Source of the DNA: Lethocerus indicus
Taxonomy: Eukaryota; Arthropoda; Insecta; Hemiptera; Belostomatidae
Direction of reading: 5' to 3'
Length of the DNA: 64,000 bases
Assembly (NCBI GenBank): GCA_019843655.1
Contig: JACDQD010000005.1
Coordinates: forward strand, 895,575-959,574
Below the pieces are notes generated by a model. It worked only from the letters and a program-made list of their open reading frames with translations, did no database searches and was not told where the DNA came from. A program made the position numbers and the translations under genes. This document shows, in pieces, positions 31,905 to 45,639 of the stretch. Numbering within the stretch: the stretch's first letter is position 1; each line of letters begins with the position of its first letter.

Positions 31905-34900
31905 TTGTTATTGTGTTTTTGGGACCGGTTCGCAGACCACAAAACAGGTATTCTAAAGAGTAAGTTTCCTCCTCAACTACTTTTTGTACCCACCGAACTG
32001 TTTCCCCAAAGGACGAGTGTCAATTTCCTAATACTTAATATACCGATTATGTAAATTTAATACGTGATTTTTTAAAAAATAACAATAAAAAAATGCTCTC
32101 TACCTGTAAGCTGCGTATGCAGTTGTCCTTCAGTTGTATCGCCTCCCTGTTGTAGACAAGTCCGTTTTCCAATTCCGTTTTCTCTTTGCGATATTTCCTT
32201 TTGGTTTCGGCCAGATTTTTCTCCAACCGTTTTATCTGTTCAAGAAATATACAGCTCAGTATTCGTCCAGTTTAGACGGGCCGCCGGACAGTATTGAGAG
32301 CGAAAACTTTCACAGATATACCACAACCGAGAGAAAAGGGCATGAGCTTGAAGGAAACTTTCAATAAATGTCCAGTTTAGAATCTAAGGTTGAAGAAACG
32401 GCCGCCGGAAAGTATTGAGAGCGAAAACTTTCACAAATACCACAACCGAGAGAAAAGAGTATGAACTTGAGGGAACTTTCAATAAATGTCTAGTTTAGTA
32501 TCTAAGGTTGAAGAAACGGCCGACAGTATTGAGAGCGAAAATTTTCACAAGTACCTTTCAATAAATGTCCAGTTTAGAATCAGAAGAAGGGCACAGAAGA
32601 GCTTGAGAAAAGGGTACGAGCTTGAAGGAAACTTTCAATAAATGTCCAGTTTAGTATCTAAGGTTGAAGAAACGGCCGCCGGACAGTATTGAGAGCGAAA
32701 ACTTTCACAAATACCGAGAAAAGAGTATGAAATTGAAGGAAACTTTCAATAAATGTCCAGTTTAGAATCTAAGGTTGAAGAAACGGCCGCCGGAAAGTAT
32801 TGAGAGCGAAAACTTTCACAAATACCACAACCGAGAAAACAGAGTATGAACTTGGAGGAAACTTTCAATAAATGTCCAGTTTAGAATCTAAGGTTGAAGA
32901 ACCGACCACTAGACAGTATTGAGAGCGAAAACTTTCACAAATACCGAGAAAAGAGTATGAAATTGAAGGAAACTTTCAATAAATGTCCAGTTTAGAATCT
33001 AAGGTTGAAGAAACGGCCGCCGGAAAGTATTGAGAGCGAAAACTTTCACAAATATACCACAACCGAGAGAAAAGGGTACGAGCTTGAAGGAAACTTTCAA
33101 TAAATGTCCAGTTTAGAATCTAAGGTTGAAGAAACGGCCGCCGGAAAGTATTGAGAGCGAAAACTTTCACAAATACCGAGAAAAGAGTATGAAATTGAAG
33201 GAAACTTTCAATAAATGTCCAGTTTAGAATCTAAGGTTGAAGAACCGGCCGCCGGACAGTATTGAGAGCGAAAACTTTCACAAATACCGAGAAAAGAGTA
33301 TGAAATTGAAGGAAACTTTCAATAAATGTCTAGTTTAAAATCTAAGGTTGAAGAAACGGCCGCCGGACAGTATTGAGAGCGAAAACTTTCACAAATACCT
33401 ACAACCAGAAAACGGGTATGAACTTGAGGAACTTTCAATAAATGTCTAGTTTAGAATTTAAGGTTGAAGAACCGACCACTAGACAGTATTGAGAGCGAAA
33501 ACTTTCACAAATACTTCAACCCAGAAAAGAGTATGAACTTGAAGGAAACTTTCAATAAATGTCCAGTTTAGAATCTAAGGTTGAAGAAACGGCCGCCGGA
33601 AAGTATTGAGAGCGAAAACTTTCACAAATACCGAGAAAAGAGTATGAAATTGAAGGAAACTTTCAGTAAATGTCCGTTTAAATCAAGGTTGAAGAAACGG
33701 CCGCCGGACAGTATTGAGAGCGAAAACTTTCACAGATACCGAGAAAAGAGTATGAAATTGAAGGAAACTTTCAGTAAATGTCCAGTTTAGAATCTAAGGT
33801 TGAAGAACCGGCCGCCGGACAGTATTGAGAGCGAAAACTTTCACAGATACCGAGAAAAGAGTATGAAATTGAAGGAAACTTTCAATAAATGTCCAGTTTA
33901 GAATCTAAGGTTGAAGAACTGGCTATTTTAGAAATGCATTTTAGGAATGCCGCCCAGGAAAGAATTTCAACTCAACCCCTCTGTGGGCCGAATTTTTATT
34001 TTGAATCCAAAAAAATTGGGGGTCGGAACGAAAAATCGGCATAAACCTGTATATGGGAATGAAAAAAAATTCATACTGATATTGGTCGTCTCGACAACGT
34101 TATAGGATTTAAGATTTGTGCGCCATCTCGGAGAAAAAAAAGCTCGGAAAAAATTGAAATGTGACCTGAAAGTTACACTGGGGCCCATTTTTTAAAATTT
34201 GACTTTCATCCAATGAGGAAAATTAATTATATATCCTGTTTACTGTTTTGTAATTTTGAAATTCCCTACGTTGTACGCGTCCGGTCCTTGTTTATTACCT
34301 CTTGTACGTAGTCGGTGTTCGGCGTCGACCCGACAAACGGTCGTCCGCCAAATTTCCGTTTTCCAACTTCAGTGATCTCGGCCGGGGCCCGTCGCCGGAC
34401 ACCCCTTCAACTTTGGCGTCGACAGCGTCCGAATCGCCTTCGGTCCGTTCCTGAAATTCCACGGGAACACCACTTCGTTAGTGACAAAGTTACAGAAGAC
34501 TCGTCTGTTTGGTGTTTTTGCCGGACCGGTTTCGCGGCCGCTCGCCCCGTCTTCAGTAGCGCGGCGTCCATCCACTTTCGGCGGGCCGCACAGACCGCAG
34601 TACAAGTGACAGACAGTGGAAAACGGGAAAAACATCCAAAGTGGCGACAGTGACTGACACCGCGCTACTGAAGGTGGCGAACGGCCGAAACCGGCGAGAG
34701 GCAGAAACAGACGATATCTACGCTAATTGTATTACCTTGTTGGAGTCGTTTGTGAACATCGACGGCGACGACGCCATTTCCACTGACCCTAAACTATCGG
34801 CTGTCAAATGGTTTTTTTTTTTTTAGTGGGACTTTACTGCAAGAATGGTGGTAAATTCAAATAAAAAAAAAACTTGGTACTTAAACTTAAAAGTTGGGCT

Positions 34901-37900
34901 GATCGAATTGGACAAGGCTGGTCTAGACGATTTCTCAATTTCGTGCGTTTCTTCTGTCTCTCCACTCTCGCCGTTGTTCGGTCTTTCGCTAGACCGGTTT
35001 CTTCGGCCGCTGCTCGGCCCGTCTTCAATAGCGGTGTCGGGTCACTTTTGGCACAATAACCGGCACACACAGTGCAGTCGGTTTTGGAAAAAAATTGACT
35101 GACACACAGCGCTACTGAAGATGGCGAGCGGCCGAAACACCGGTCTAGCGAAAGACCGAACCGGAGAGTGGCAGAAATACAGGATATCTACGGTAGTTAT
35201 ATTACCTTAGTAATTATATTATCGAGGTCGTGTTTGATCCCCGTCTGGCGGTCGGCCAACTTTCCGTCCAATACCAACTGGAAGGCCTTCAGGATCTTGC
35301 TCCTGAGGACGTCCCGTTCGCGGCCGAGAAGACGACGGTTACGGCCCTCAGCCTCCGACAACGACCTCTCGCTCTTCGCCTTCTCCCTGCTCAGTGAGTT
35401 CACCTCCTGGAGGAGCCGAACCCGCTCCAATCTCAACTGCCTGCGGAACACCATTGAACACCATTAAAAACCCTCTCATACATAAATAATATTATTGGCC
35501 CGAGTATCGGTCGTCACGAAAACACGACAACACACACAGACAGACATCCGCCGCAGTAGTGATGATGCCCCTGAAAAATGCCGACAGTGACTGACACACG
35601 GGGCGCTACTGAAGACGGCGAACGGCCGAAACCCCCCGGTCTAGCGAAAGACCAAACACCGGCGAGAGAGGAGACAGAGAAAAACACGGTATTCCACAAC
35701 AAATACCTCGTAGACCACAAAACGGGTATTTTAAACCAAATTTTAAATGTTGTCATCGTGTAAACGACTCGATGCAAAAATTGGAAAATAGAAAAATAAA
35801 AAATCGGACATTTTGAAACAACTATCAGTCATATATATGTAGTATACCGGCGAGAGAGGAGACAGAAACACTTGAAAATAATTTAAAATTATTAATATAT
35901 AACAGCTTCAAATTTTAATAAGTTCTCTTAAAAATTCAAATATCGGAAGGTATATGGTGCCCATAATTATGAAAGTGGTCTAAGTCAATTCAAACTTTAA
36001 ATACATTTTCATATGAAATTCCATAGTAAACTTCCCTTAATGGAGACTAATAAAATGTCGCGTAACATAAAACTATTTGTTAATTTATTCGAAAGCGATT
36101 CGTTAAATATCTCGAAACCGGAAATATATGACTTAGACCGATTTCATAATTGTGGGCACGTATCATCTACTGATTCGATAACAGATTTGTCTGCGTCGGC
36201 CGAAATATGAAACAAATTCGTGGTGCGAACACCTACAGTGATTGATATCTCTTTAAGTTGGACTTTAAGCTAGACTTTTCACCAAAAATGAGACACAACA
36301 ATACAGTGTCAATCAGTTTGCAAGTTATCGACTGTCAAACGGTGGATACATTTTTTTGGACTGTACTAAATACTAAATCCCAATAACAATATCTCCGTTC
36401 GGCGTCTTTCTGACTGACTGTTTGAGAGCGGCGATCGACTCGAGGTTTGAGCGCATCTGTCGTTTGGCTCCATCCAGCTCTTCGGCGGCTTCCAGAAGCT
36501 GGCGCTCTCTGCAGGCGAGGCGGCCGTTCAGCGCGATCCTCTCGGCCTCGTACCGCTTCACCAACGCCCTGAACTCTTCCAAAAGTCTGCAACAGACAAA
36601 GGAACAATTGTTTTACCCCACCTCAATTTGAATTTTTTGAGTACGGCATGAAACTCGGGTACAACCGGAGGCGGTCCAACTTTGGACTCTTAAAAAGCCG
36701 TTTACTAAAAACGGACATCGAAATTGACCTCAAGTAACAAACCGACGCGGACATAGAGGTATAGAGCTATGCTGGGTTACACCAGGAGACATCCAACATC
36801 CAAGAAGAGATTCCAGATCAAAAGTCCTTCCAGTACCGTCCTTAAATGCTCCCCCCGGGGGTATCCACCATGACCTCAACATACGTCCTATCCGGTTCCC
36901 GAAGTTCCACTCCCGCCTTTCTCCTCATCCCAATCCACTCGTTCATCCAGTTTCCTCTCCACTATCCCCCACCGGGGTCGGCTTAAACGCCGCCTGGCCA
37001 AGAGATCGTCTCGGACAGTAGTTTTCAGATCGTGTCAGAAAATCGCCAGACCTCTCCTCTACTGGTCTGTACATCGTCCGGAATCTGTCGTTCATTTGAA
37101 ACAAAAACCTCTTGTACTGTCGGCGTACAACTGTGACAGACAGTGACAGTGGTCGGTGAGGATGGCCCCCCCGAGGAAAAAGTGCTACTGAAGACGGGGC
37201 GAGGAGCGGCCGCAAAACCGGTCTAGCGAAAGACTAAACACCGGCGAGAGAGGAGACAGAGAAACACACCAAATCTACGCTATTCCGACAACCCGTCGCA
37301 GGCCACAAAACGGGTATGTTACAGGTTGACATCTATACAAATTAACATTAGTGGTTCTCTGTTACAAATCAATAATTTATAATCATAAATTAAGCGAATT
37401 AGTTATTAGTAAGTTAGTCACTTTGGATGTTTTTTGGACATCCTCACTGCCCGCTGTCACTGTCACTTGTACTGTGCTGGTGTCTTATTTGGGTATTGGG
37501 GATTTCGTGACACAGTGATGGCCGACAGTGACTGACCGGGCGCTACTGAAGACGGGGCGAGCGGCCGCAAAACCGGGAAATCTACGGTATTCCAAACCGG
37601 TCGCAGACCGCAAAACAGGTACGTTGAAACTTTTTATAAATTCTACCAGATGCTCCTAATGGCCTTTAATCTAACCCAACCTCCTGGCTTCCTGGTACTG
37701 TTCGGCCAGTGTCCGGTCTTCCGGGTCGTCCTCTCGGCGGCGGTTTTCCACCCCCGCCGCCCCGCCCGGTCCGCCCCCTCCTCTCTCCACCTCCCTGTTC
37801 GGACAAACGCACACAATAAACCAACATAGACGGGAAAATTAGTTGGGAAATTAAAGTCGAACAGAACCGGCCACCACAGCCAGTATTGAGAGTTTTTTTC

Positions 37901-40900
37901 CCCATCTTCTTCTCCGTTTTTATGAAAGTTTCAGTCTCAATTACATTGAGAATCGGGGGTTGGGCCCCACCCCCGTGGCCGTCCACCCACTTTCGGCGAA
38001 GCACTATATAAGAGCTCTCCAAGGCGAATCTGATGGCCCGAGAAACGGGGCAGTTTTCAGTGAAAAATTATCGGGACCATAATTGGGAATGGACCGAAAC
38101 GGAAAATAAAAATGGCTAGACCGGGCTGGTTTCGGCAGCTCGCCCCGTCTTCAGTAGCACGCGGTGTCAGTCACTGTCGGCACTTTGGATGCTTTTCTTG
38201 GGGGCATCCTCACCGCCCCCACTGTCACTTTCACATGTACTGTCCAGTGCAACTGTAAAGTGACAGTGGGCAGTGAGGATGCCCTGAAAGACATCCAAAG
38301 TGCTAACAGTGACTTAGCAAAAGACCAAACCGCAGCGAGACTGGAGACAGAAACATCACGAACCTACAGTAATTCCAACCCCTCGCAGACCACACACACA
38401 CAGGTATATCAAATTAGTATCGAAGAATCTTATCTGTGCAAAGATGTACTGACGTACTTAAAACTGTGTACATTTAAAAGTGAAATCCGCGATTACTTAG
38501 TTGTCAGACAGCTTTAATCGTCTACCTGATCTTGTCCTCCAGTTTCTCCTCGAGGTATTGAATCCTGAACGTCTTGAGATCGAGCCGCCTGGTGAGTTCG
38601 TAGCACCTCTTGTTCCTCTTCTTGAGCGCCTGGGCGAGGTGGCGCTCCCTCGACCGGGACTCTTCCAGACGGTGTCCGACGTCCTCGGCCTCCCGCTCGG
38701 CCCGCCTCATCCTCCGCCCGATCTCGGCCACCACCAGGTGGTCGCGGCCGTGGGCCTCCTCCCAGCCGGCCGGACACTCTTCAGCCCCTCCGCCCCTGTT
38801 CCTCCTCGCCGCCGCCTCCTCCTCCTCCTCCTCCTGGCTCCTCCTCAAGGCCTCCGCCAGCCTACCCTTCTCCTCCAGAGCGTCCCTCAGCCGCTCCTCG
38901 GTCTTCGACTGTACCTCTTTCAGGGCTCCCAACTCTTAACATTTCGGAAGGGTACGAGTATTGGGTCGGCAACTGGGTAATCGCGGAATTTCACCGACAA
39001 GCGGCGCGTTGTACATATTTTTAAGTGCGTCACAGTACACCTACGGCACAGATAAGATTCTTCGATACGTTATTATTGTTTGTGGCGAATCGGTGCACTG
39101 TCACTTTACAGGTGCACTGGACACTATATGTGAAAGTGAGGATGCCCAAAAAACATCCAAAGTGCCCCAACAGTGACACTAACACAGTGACTACTGAAGA
39201 TGGCGAGCAGCCGACAAACCCCGGTCTAGCAAAAGACCAAACCGGCAGCGAGAGAGGAGACAGAAACATCACGAACCTACACAGTATTCTTCGATACGTT
39301 ATTATTCGGTCCTTTCTGAAACATTCGGTACGTTGATGAAGCCTTAAAAGTCGGTACCGGTTCGCGAAATTCCGTTCGGGGGGATTTTTCGTTAAAAGAC
39401 GAGGAGTTCTCTGGACGTCCGGTGGAGGTCGATGACCAAATAAAGGCCACAGTTCAACACTGGGACATTGCAGAGAAGCCGAATCTATCTTATACCTGCA
39501 TTGGAAACCATCTACGGCTTATCTGTGCAAAGATGTTAATAATATGTACAACGCCACTTGTCGGTTGTAATTGCCCGATTACTTAGTGTTGTCTGAAGCC
39601 GATATATTCAGACTTAATATCATCGTGTATTGGGGTATATCTAATGAAAGGTGAAAGTGGTACTGACCTCCAACAAACTGTTGTCTCAATTTGTCCCACT
39701 CGTTTTCGGACCGCGTCTTCGAGTCGGTGACCGTCTTCAGTTCCGCCACCAGCCGCCGGTTGTCCGCTTCCAGCCGGCCCATCTTCACCGACATCTCACC
39801 GATTTCCCTCCCGAATGACTCGACGGCGTCGCATTCCGTCTCCAGCCGCACTTTCTCCGCCCTCTCGTACACCGAACATCGCTCCTGCGTGAATAAACCC
39901 GCTTTCATATTGGCGAAATATAAATAGAACTGGGCGAAATTCGCCGCCACCGTATTGTCTGGAAACGTCGCGAGAGTTGCTGGAATTTTTAAAAGTCGGC
40001 GCTTACAGACTTTTTTTTTTTTTATAGACTTGAAGAAATATCACCGCTAATCTGTACGAGGTCTGTTCAAAGAGTATCGCGAATTTTTGGATTTTTCTAA
40101 AATTATTTATTTACGAATTTTGTCCCCAGATATTATAAACGTTGTGGCGACGTTTTTCCTCCAGTCCTGGAAGCGCCCTTCGCAAAATTCATTTTTCTGC
40201 GATCTCGTTAAGCGATGCCCTGTTTATCTCTTCAATTGTGTGGCGCAGAGTCAAATTTGACACGTATTCAATCCATTTTCGCAACGGTAAAAATCGAAGT
40301 GCAAGAAAACCGGCTTTAAAAGATTGACCGGACATTCACGACGGCTGAGATACACGTGCTGTACACGTGGCTACAAAATTAACCGTAGATTGAATATATT
40401 TATTTCGCGGAAATCTAAAATTCGCGATACATTTTGTTTTGTTAAAATATCATCAATATTCGTTTGGAGAATGCAGCAATTTGAATCGAATTTTCAGCGT
40501 TTTCCTCACATCGGTTCCCAATTCGTATTCGGCCGATGAACGTCCGGCTGTACCGAGGGTAATTCCTCGCATATATCCAGTAGGCAAATAATATAAACTT
40601 CTCCGACCTTTAACCCGTCGTTTATTTCGTCCATCCTCTTGATTTTGGCCAACAATTGGTCGACCTCTTGTCTCAACTGTTCTTCCAATTGACTCTTCTC
40701 CAGCGACGCCGACTCGGATGACCCTTCCGGGCGGGCCGACGCCGACTCTTCACCGCTGGAATGGAATAGCGCGGTTTCGTACAATCACTTTTTTCAGGAC
40801 GTGTTTAACTATTGTAATTTGACGTTAATTGCGATTTGCCAGCTATATCTATGATGGCTACCGGGACGTACATCGAAATTGGACCTCGGCCAACAAACTC

Positions 40901-43900
40901 ACAATTTACAAAAGCCGCATTTATCATGGTTCTATTTTGTGTACGTTACATATTTAGTGAGTGGACTATAAATAAATAAATATATCTATATCTATCTATA
41001 TAATATTTGTCAAATGGCGTTTGTCTGTTTGTGCCGGCGGCTGGTAGTTCTAGATATTGCCACCGGGTGGCAGCACTGTACGGGAATTGTTTTTGCGGGC
41101 GCTGGTAGTACCAGAAACAGCCACCAGGTGGCAGCACTGTACGGGAATTGTTTCTGCGGGCGCTGGTAGTACCAGAAATTGCCGCCAGGTGGCAGCACTG
41201 CACGGGAAATGTTTTGCCGGCGGCTGGTAGTTCTAGATATTGCCACAGGGTGGCAGCACTGTACGGGAATTGTTGATGTGGGGGCTGATAGTTCCAGAAA
41301 TTGCCACCAGGTTGCAGCACTGCAATATATAAGGTGGCAGCATCTCATGTTCCTCATATTTTTCCCAACTATCAGGATTCGTATCAGGAGGACATGAGAT
41401 GCAAGGAGGTCGCCCGGTTTGATTTTGCTGTGCAGTGCTGCCACCCGGTGGCAATTTCTGGAACTACCGGCGCCCGCACAAACAATTCCCGTGCAGTGCT
41501 GCCCCCAGTGGAAATTTCCCCAACTAAAACGTTTTTTTTTTTAATTAAATACCCGAATTGCCTTCAACGTTTATTATCGATCTGCCGGTATCGATAGATA
41601 CCTAGAATTTATTACAACTTGAAATTATTCCATTCGATATCCCCGTTATGTTTATAGAATCTGTAAAATCTCGGTTCCCTAAAGTTTCCATTCCTTTATC
41701 CGGGAATGGAACCAATCGGCGAAATAACATCTCCCGATTTCGACAATAAATGAAGATAATGTATAATCGAACTCTGAATATATTTTATATTACCTTACGC
41801 GGGTCTGTCGCTGCGAGATCGCCCTTAGGGCGTCAGCCAGTTCCGAGACGGAGTCGCGGACGAAAGCCAAAATTTCGGACAGCGTATCGCGTTCGACCTG
41901 AAATAAATTTTCATTTTATATTGCGATTTCAGAATGGCGGACGAAACCTCAACATAGTTGCGGTGTGGCGTATGCAAAAAAAAAACACCGTGTAGCAAGT
42001 TGTTGAGAGATACCGTGGTTTTGCCGGACCGGGGGGAGAGTTTCGGCCTCTCGCCCCGTCGTCTTCAGTAGCGCTGTCAGTAGTCACTTTCGGCACTTTG
42101 ATATTTTTCCTCGGGGAATTTTCGAAAACCTAAATTTTCGATTTTCAACCCGCCGTCCACGGGCGGGCGATATGGGGGGATCGATATGTACAAGTGGCAG
42201 TGGGGATGCACCCCGAAAAACATCCAAAGTGCCGACAGTGACTACTGAAGACGGGGGCGAGCGGCCGAAACCGTCCGGTCTAGCCGGCAAGACCTTTGAA
42301 GTCGAAATCCGTTTTTGAATTATGAATTCGGGGAAAAAAATGTGGTCACGGCGGTCACCTTCGCTCGAGTATAGTTCTTTTTAAAGACTAAATTGAGACT
42401 AAAACTTTATTTGAAGACCGATTGGGCTGGCGGCGAGATCGGAAATGGCCCCAATTTCCGACGACACTTACGTCGGGATATTTCCGCCGGAAGCCGTTTT
42501 TCCCGTCCCGATTTTCCTCCACCAACCGGCTTGAGTCTCTCAGGATGTCGACGATTCTGTTCGTTTCTTGGATCGCCTCCAATATCAGCGACCTCTTCGT
42601 GGACAGTTCGCGGGACATCGCCGTCTTCTCGATACGGTTTTCGGCTTTAGCGCGTCGCTCATTCGCTGCCAAATATACAATATATAACGTTGTCAATATT
42701 TTGACTGAACACTGAATTTATTGAAGTCATTTAATATACCTGTGTTTGTGTGGTCTGCGAGGGGTTGGAATATATACTGTGGGTTCGTGATGTTTCTGTC
42801 TCCTCGTCTCGCTGCGGTTTGGTCTTTTGCTAGACCGGTCTCTTCGGCCGCTCGCCCCCGTCTTCAGTAGTCACTGTTAGGGCACTTTGGATGTTTTTCC
42901 TGTGGGGCATCTCCTCACTGCCCGTCAGCAGCCGAAACCCCGGTCTAGCGAAAGACCAGACCGCAGCGAGAGGAGGAGACAGAAACATCGCGAAATCTAC
43001 AGTATTGAAGTCATCACTGGGAGCACTTGGAGAGTTTTTGCAGTCGGGGATCTACGCTTTCACCAGTCAACGATTAGAACTAATAGACAAGTCGGAAAAA
43101 TAATTCAGCACTGGGAGAGTGTCAGCACTATGAAACTATGAAAAAATAATCAGCGCTACGTCATTTCGTCCATTCTCTTCGGTCCCATTTTGACTCGGCA
43201 GTTGGGACGTCTCAAAACTGGTTTTCGTCAATAATTCAATTTTCTGTCGGTTCGTGATGTTTCTGTCTCCTCTCTCGCTGCTGGTTTGGTCTTTTGCTAG
43301 ACCGGGGTTTCGGCCGCTCGCCATCTTCAGTAGCGCTGTGTTAGTCAGTCACTGTTAGCACTTTGGATGTTTTTTTTTGGGGGCCATCCTCACTGCCCAC
43401 TGTCACTGTCACTGTCACTGTCAACAATTAGAACTAATAGATAAGTCGGCGTGTCGGGAAAATAATTCAGCACTCGGAGAACATCAGCGTTATGAAACTG
43501 AAAAATAATTAGAAATATAATCATTTCGTCCATTCTCTTCGGTCCCATTTTGACTCGGCTGTCTTCAGTGGGGACGTCTCAAAACTGGTTTTCGTCAATA
43601 ATTCAATTTTCTGTTGGTTCGTGGTGTTTAAGTCTCCGGTCTCGCCCCGATTTGGTCTTTTGGTAGACCGGTGTTTCGGCTGCTCGCCATCTTCAGTAGC
43701 GCTGTGTCAGTCACTGTTTGGGCACTTTGGATGTTTTTCCCGGGGGCATCCTCACTGCCCACTGTGTCACTGTCACTGTCACTTGTACTCTGCGCACAAC
43801 AGTACAAGTGACAGTGACAGTCAGTGACTGATACAGCGCTACTGAAGACGGGGCGAGCGGCCGAAACCCCCTCCCAGTCTGGCAAAAGACCAAAAGGAGA

Positions 43901-45582
43901 CAGAAACATCACGAACCTACTGTATTAAAAGATATTGTAATATTTATCCGGGGAGGAGGAGGGGGCATCCTCACTGCCCCCTGTCACTGTCACTTGTACT
44001 GTGGCGTGAATTATGTTTGTCCCATTTGTTATAATTCCCCAATAACGATAAAACAAAATGCGTATATATACACAATTGACAAACGCGACAGTACAAGTGA
44101 CAGTCTTCAGTAGTCACTTTGGATGTTTTTTCCTTGGGGGGGGAGAGGGGGGCATCCTCACTGCCCACTGTCACTTATCTCGTATCTTGTTATTGTGTTA
44201 TTGGGGGATTTTGTGTTCGAATTGAGGGTACGGTGGAATTTTGTCGATCCGCTTAATTATACGTCATATTGTCGGACATTAAGGGCGGACAGAAAGAAAA
44301 ACGAATCTCTACGGTATTTTCCAACCCGTCGCAGACCACACACACACAGGTATGACTTTCTGTCATAAAAAACTGAATTTCTGTTAGGTATATCGGTGGT
44401 TTCGGCCGTTCGCCAACTGCAGTAGATCAATTTGGCAGTCAGTTTGGCAGGCTGTGCGTGCGCGCGGCTACTTGACGGTGGCGAACGGCCGAAACGTGTC
44501 CGGCGAAAGACCGGAAATAGAGGAAATCTATAAAAGTTTGATGGCGAAAAGAGTACCCGTCGATTGGGACAGTCGAGACTTCAACAGGTCGGCTTCTTCG
44601 CCCAGCGTCTTCAGCCGGTCTTCAGTGCTGAAGATCTGCCGTCGGGCGTCACGCAGCTGATCTTCGGTGATCTTCAGCCGCCCGTACAGCTCCTCCCCGT
44701 AGCTCCAGTTCCAGTTCCATCGCCGCCGGATTCCGACCTCTTCCGCAATTCCAAATTTTCCAGTTCCAAACACCGGTTCTGCCCGAATTTATCGGTATTT
44801 ACAGTTTTTTTTTTCCACTACATTCATTAAGTTCCCTTAACGCTGCTAACAACAACAGGTCTCCGTGTGTCGGGGGCATTTTTTCCGTTCAGAATATTGC
44901 CTGGAATTGAATGATTCCGTTCAAAATTCCGATCCCCCTCAATTGGACAACTTTCCTCGCTTCTCTCTCACCTTCCCGAAAATACCGATTTCCTCCTTAC
45001 GACTCTCGAGAGTGTGAGGTCATCAGGAGCTGTAGTACCATCATTGGGGTGGGGTCTCTCCTTCTCAAGAGTTCACCGAGTCATTTTGTTAAAGTACCGA
45101 GAGCACTGTCACTAGATACAATCTAAAAATTGTAGTTTTTACAATAAATGAACAAAAAAGAATATTGCTTAATTTCTGAAGAAAAATTCTGAATGGCCAT
45201 CTTCCCCGATTACCATATATAACATTGTACCCAATAGAAGTGTATTTGGCGTCAAGGACTGGAAATTTGGTGTATAGACTCTACGATGTACTGTCTATTT
45301 TCAGGGAAAAATCATATATTTTTATGGAATATAAATATTTGTAAATTTTTTTTTTCGTCGTGTTTCTGTCTCCAGTCTCGCCGGTGTTTGGTCTTTTGCT
45401 AGACCGGTTTTTCGGCCGCTCGCCCCGTCTTCAGTAGCGCTGTGTTAGTCACACTGTTGGCACTTTGGATGTTTTTTCCTTGGGTCATCCTCACTGCCCA
45501 CTGTCACTTGTATTGTAGTGTGAATTATGTTTGTCTTATTTGGGTTGGATTTTGTTAATTCCCCAATAACGATAAAAATGCG

Positions 45583-45639
<57 letters not shown>

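Noticed and set aside
32268..33918. possible CRISPR array because of regular repeats
   Set aside because: Units are contiguous with no unique spacers, the host is a eukaryote, and there are no cas genes.
38501..38980. 159-codon plus-strand ORF rich in Leu and Pro
   Set aside because: It is the antisense of the charged coiled-coil exon 38526-38934.
45555..45638. ORFs of repeated Tyr-Ile residues at this and other (TA)n tracts
   Set aside because: They are translations of (TA)n microsatellites, which lack stops in one reading, not genes.
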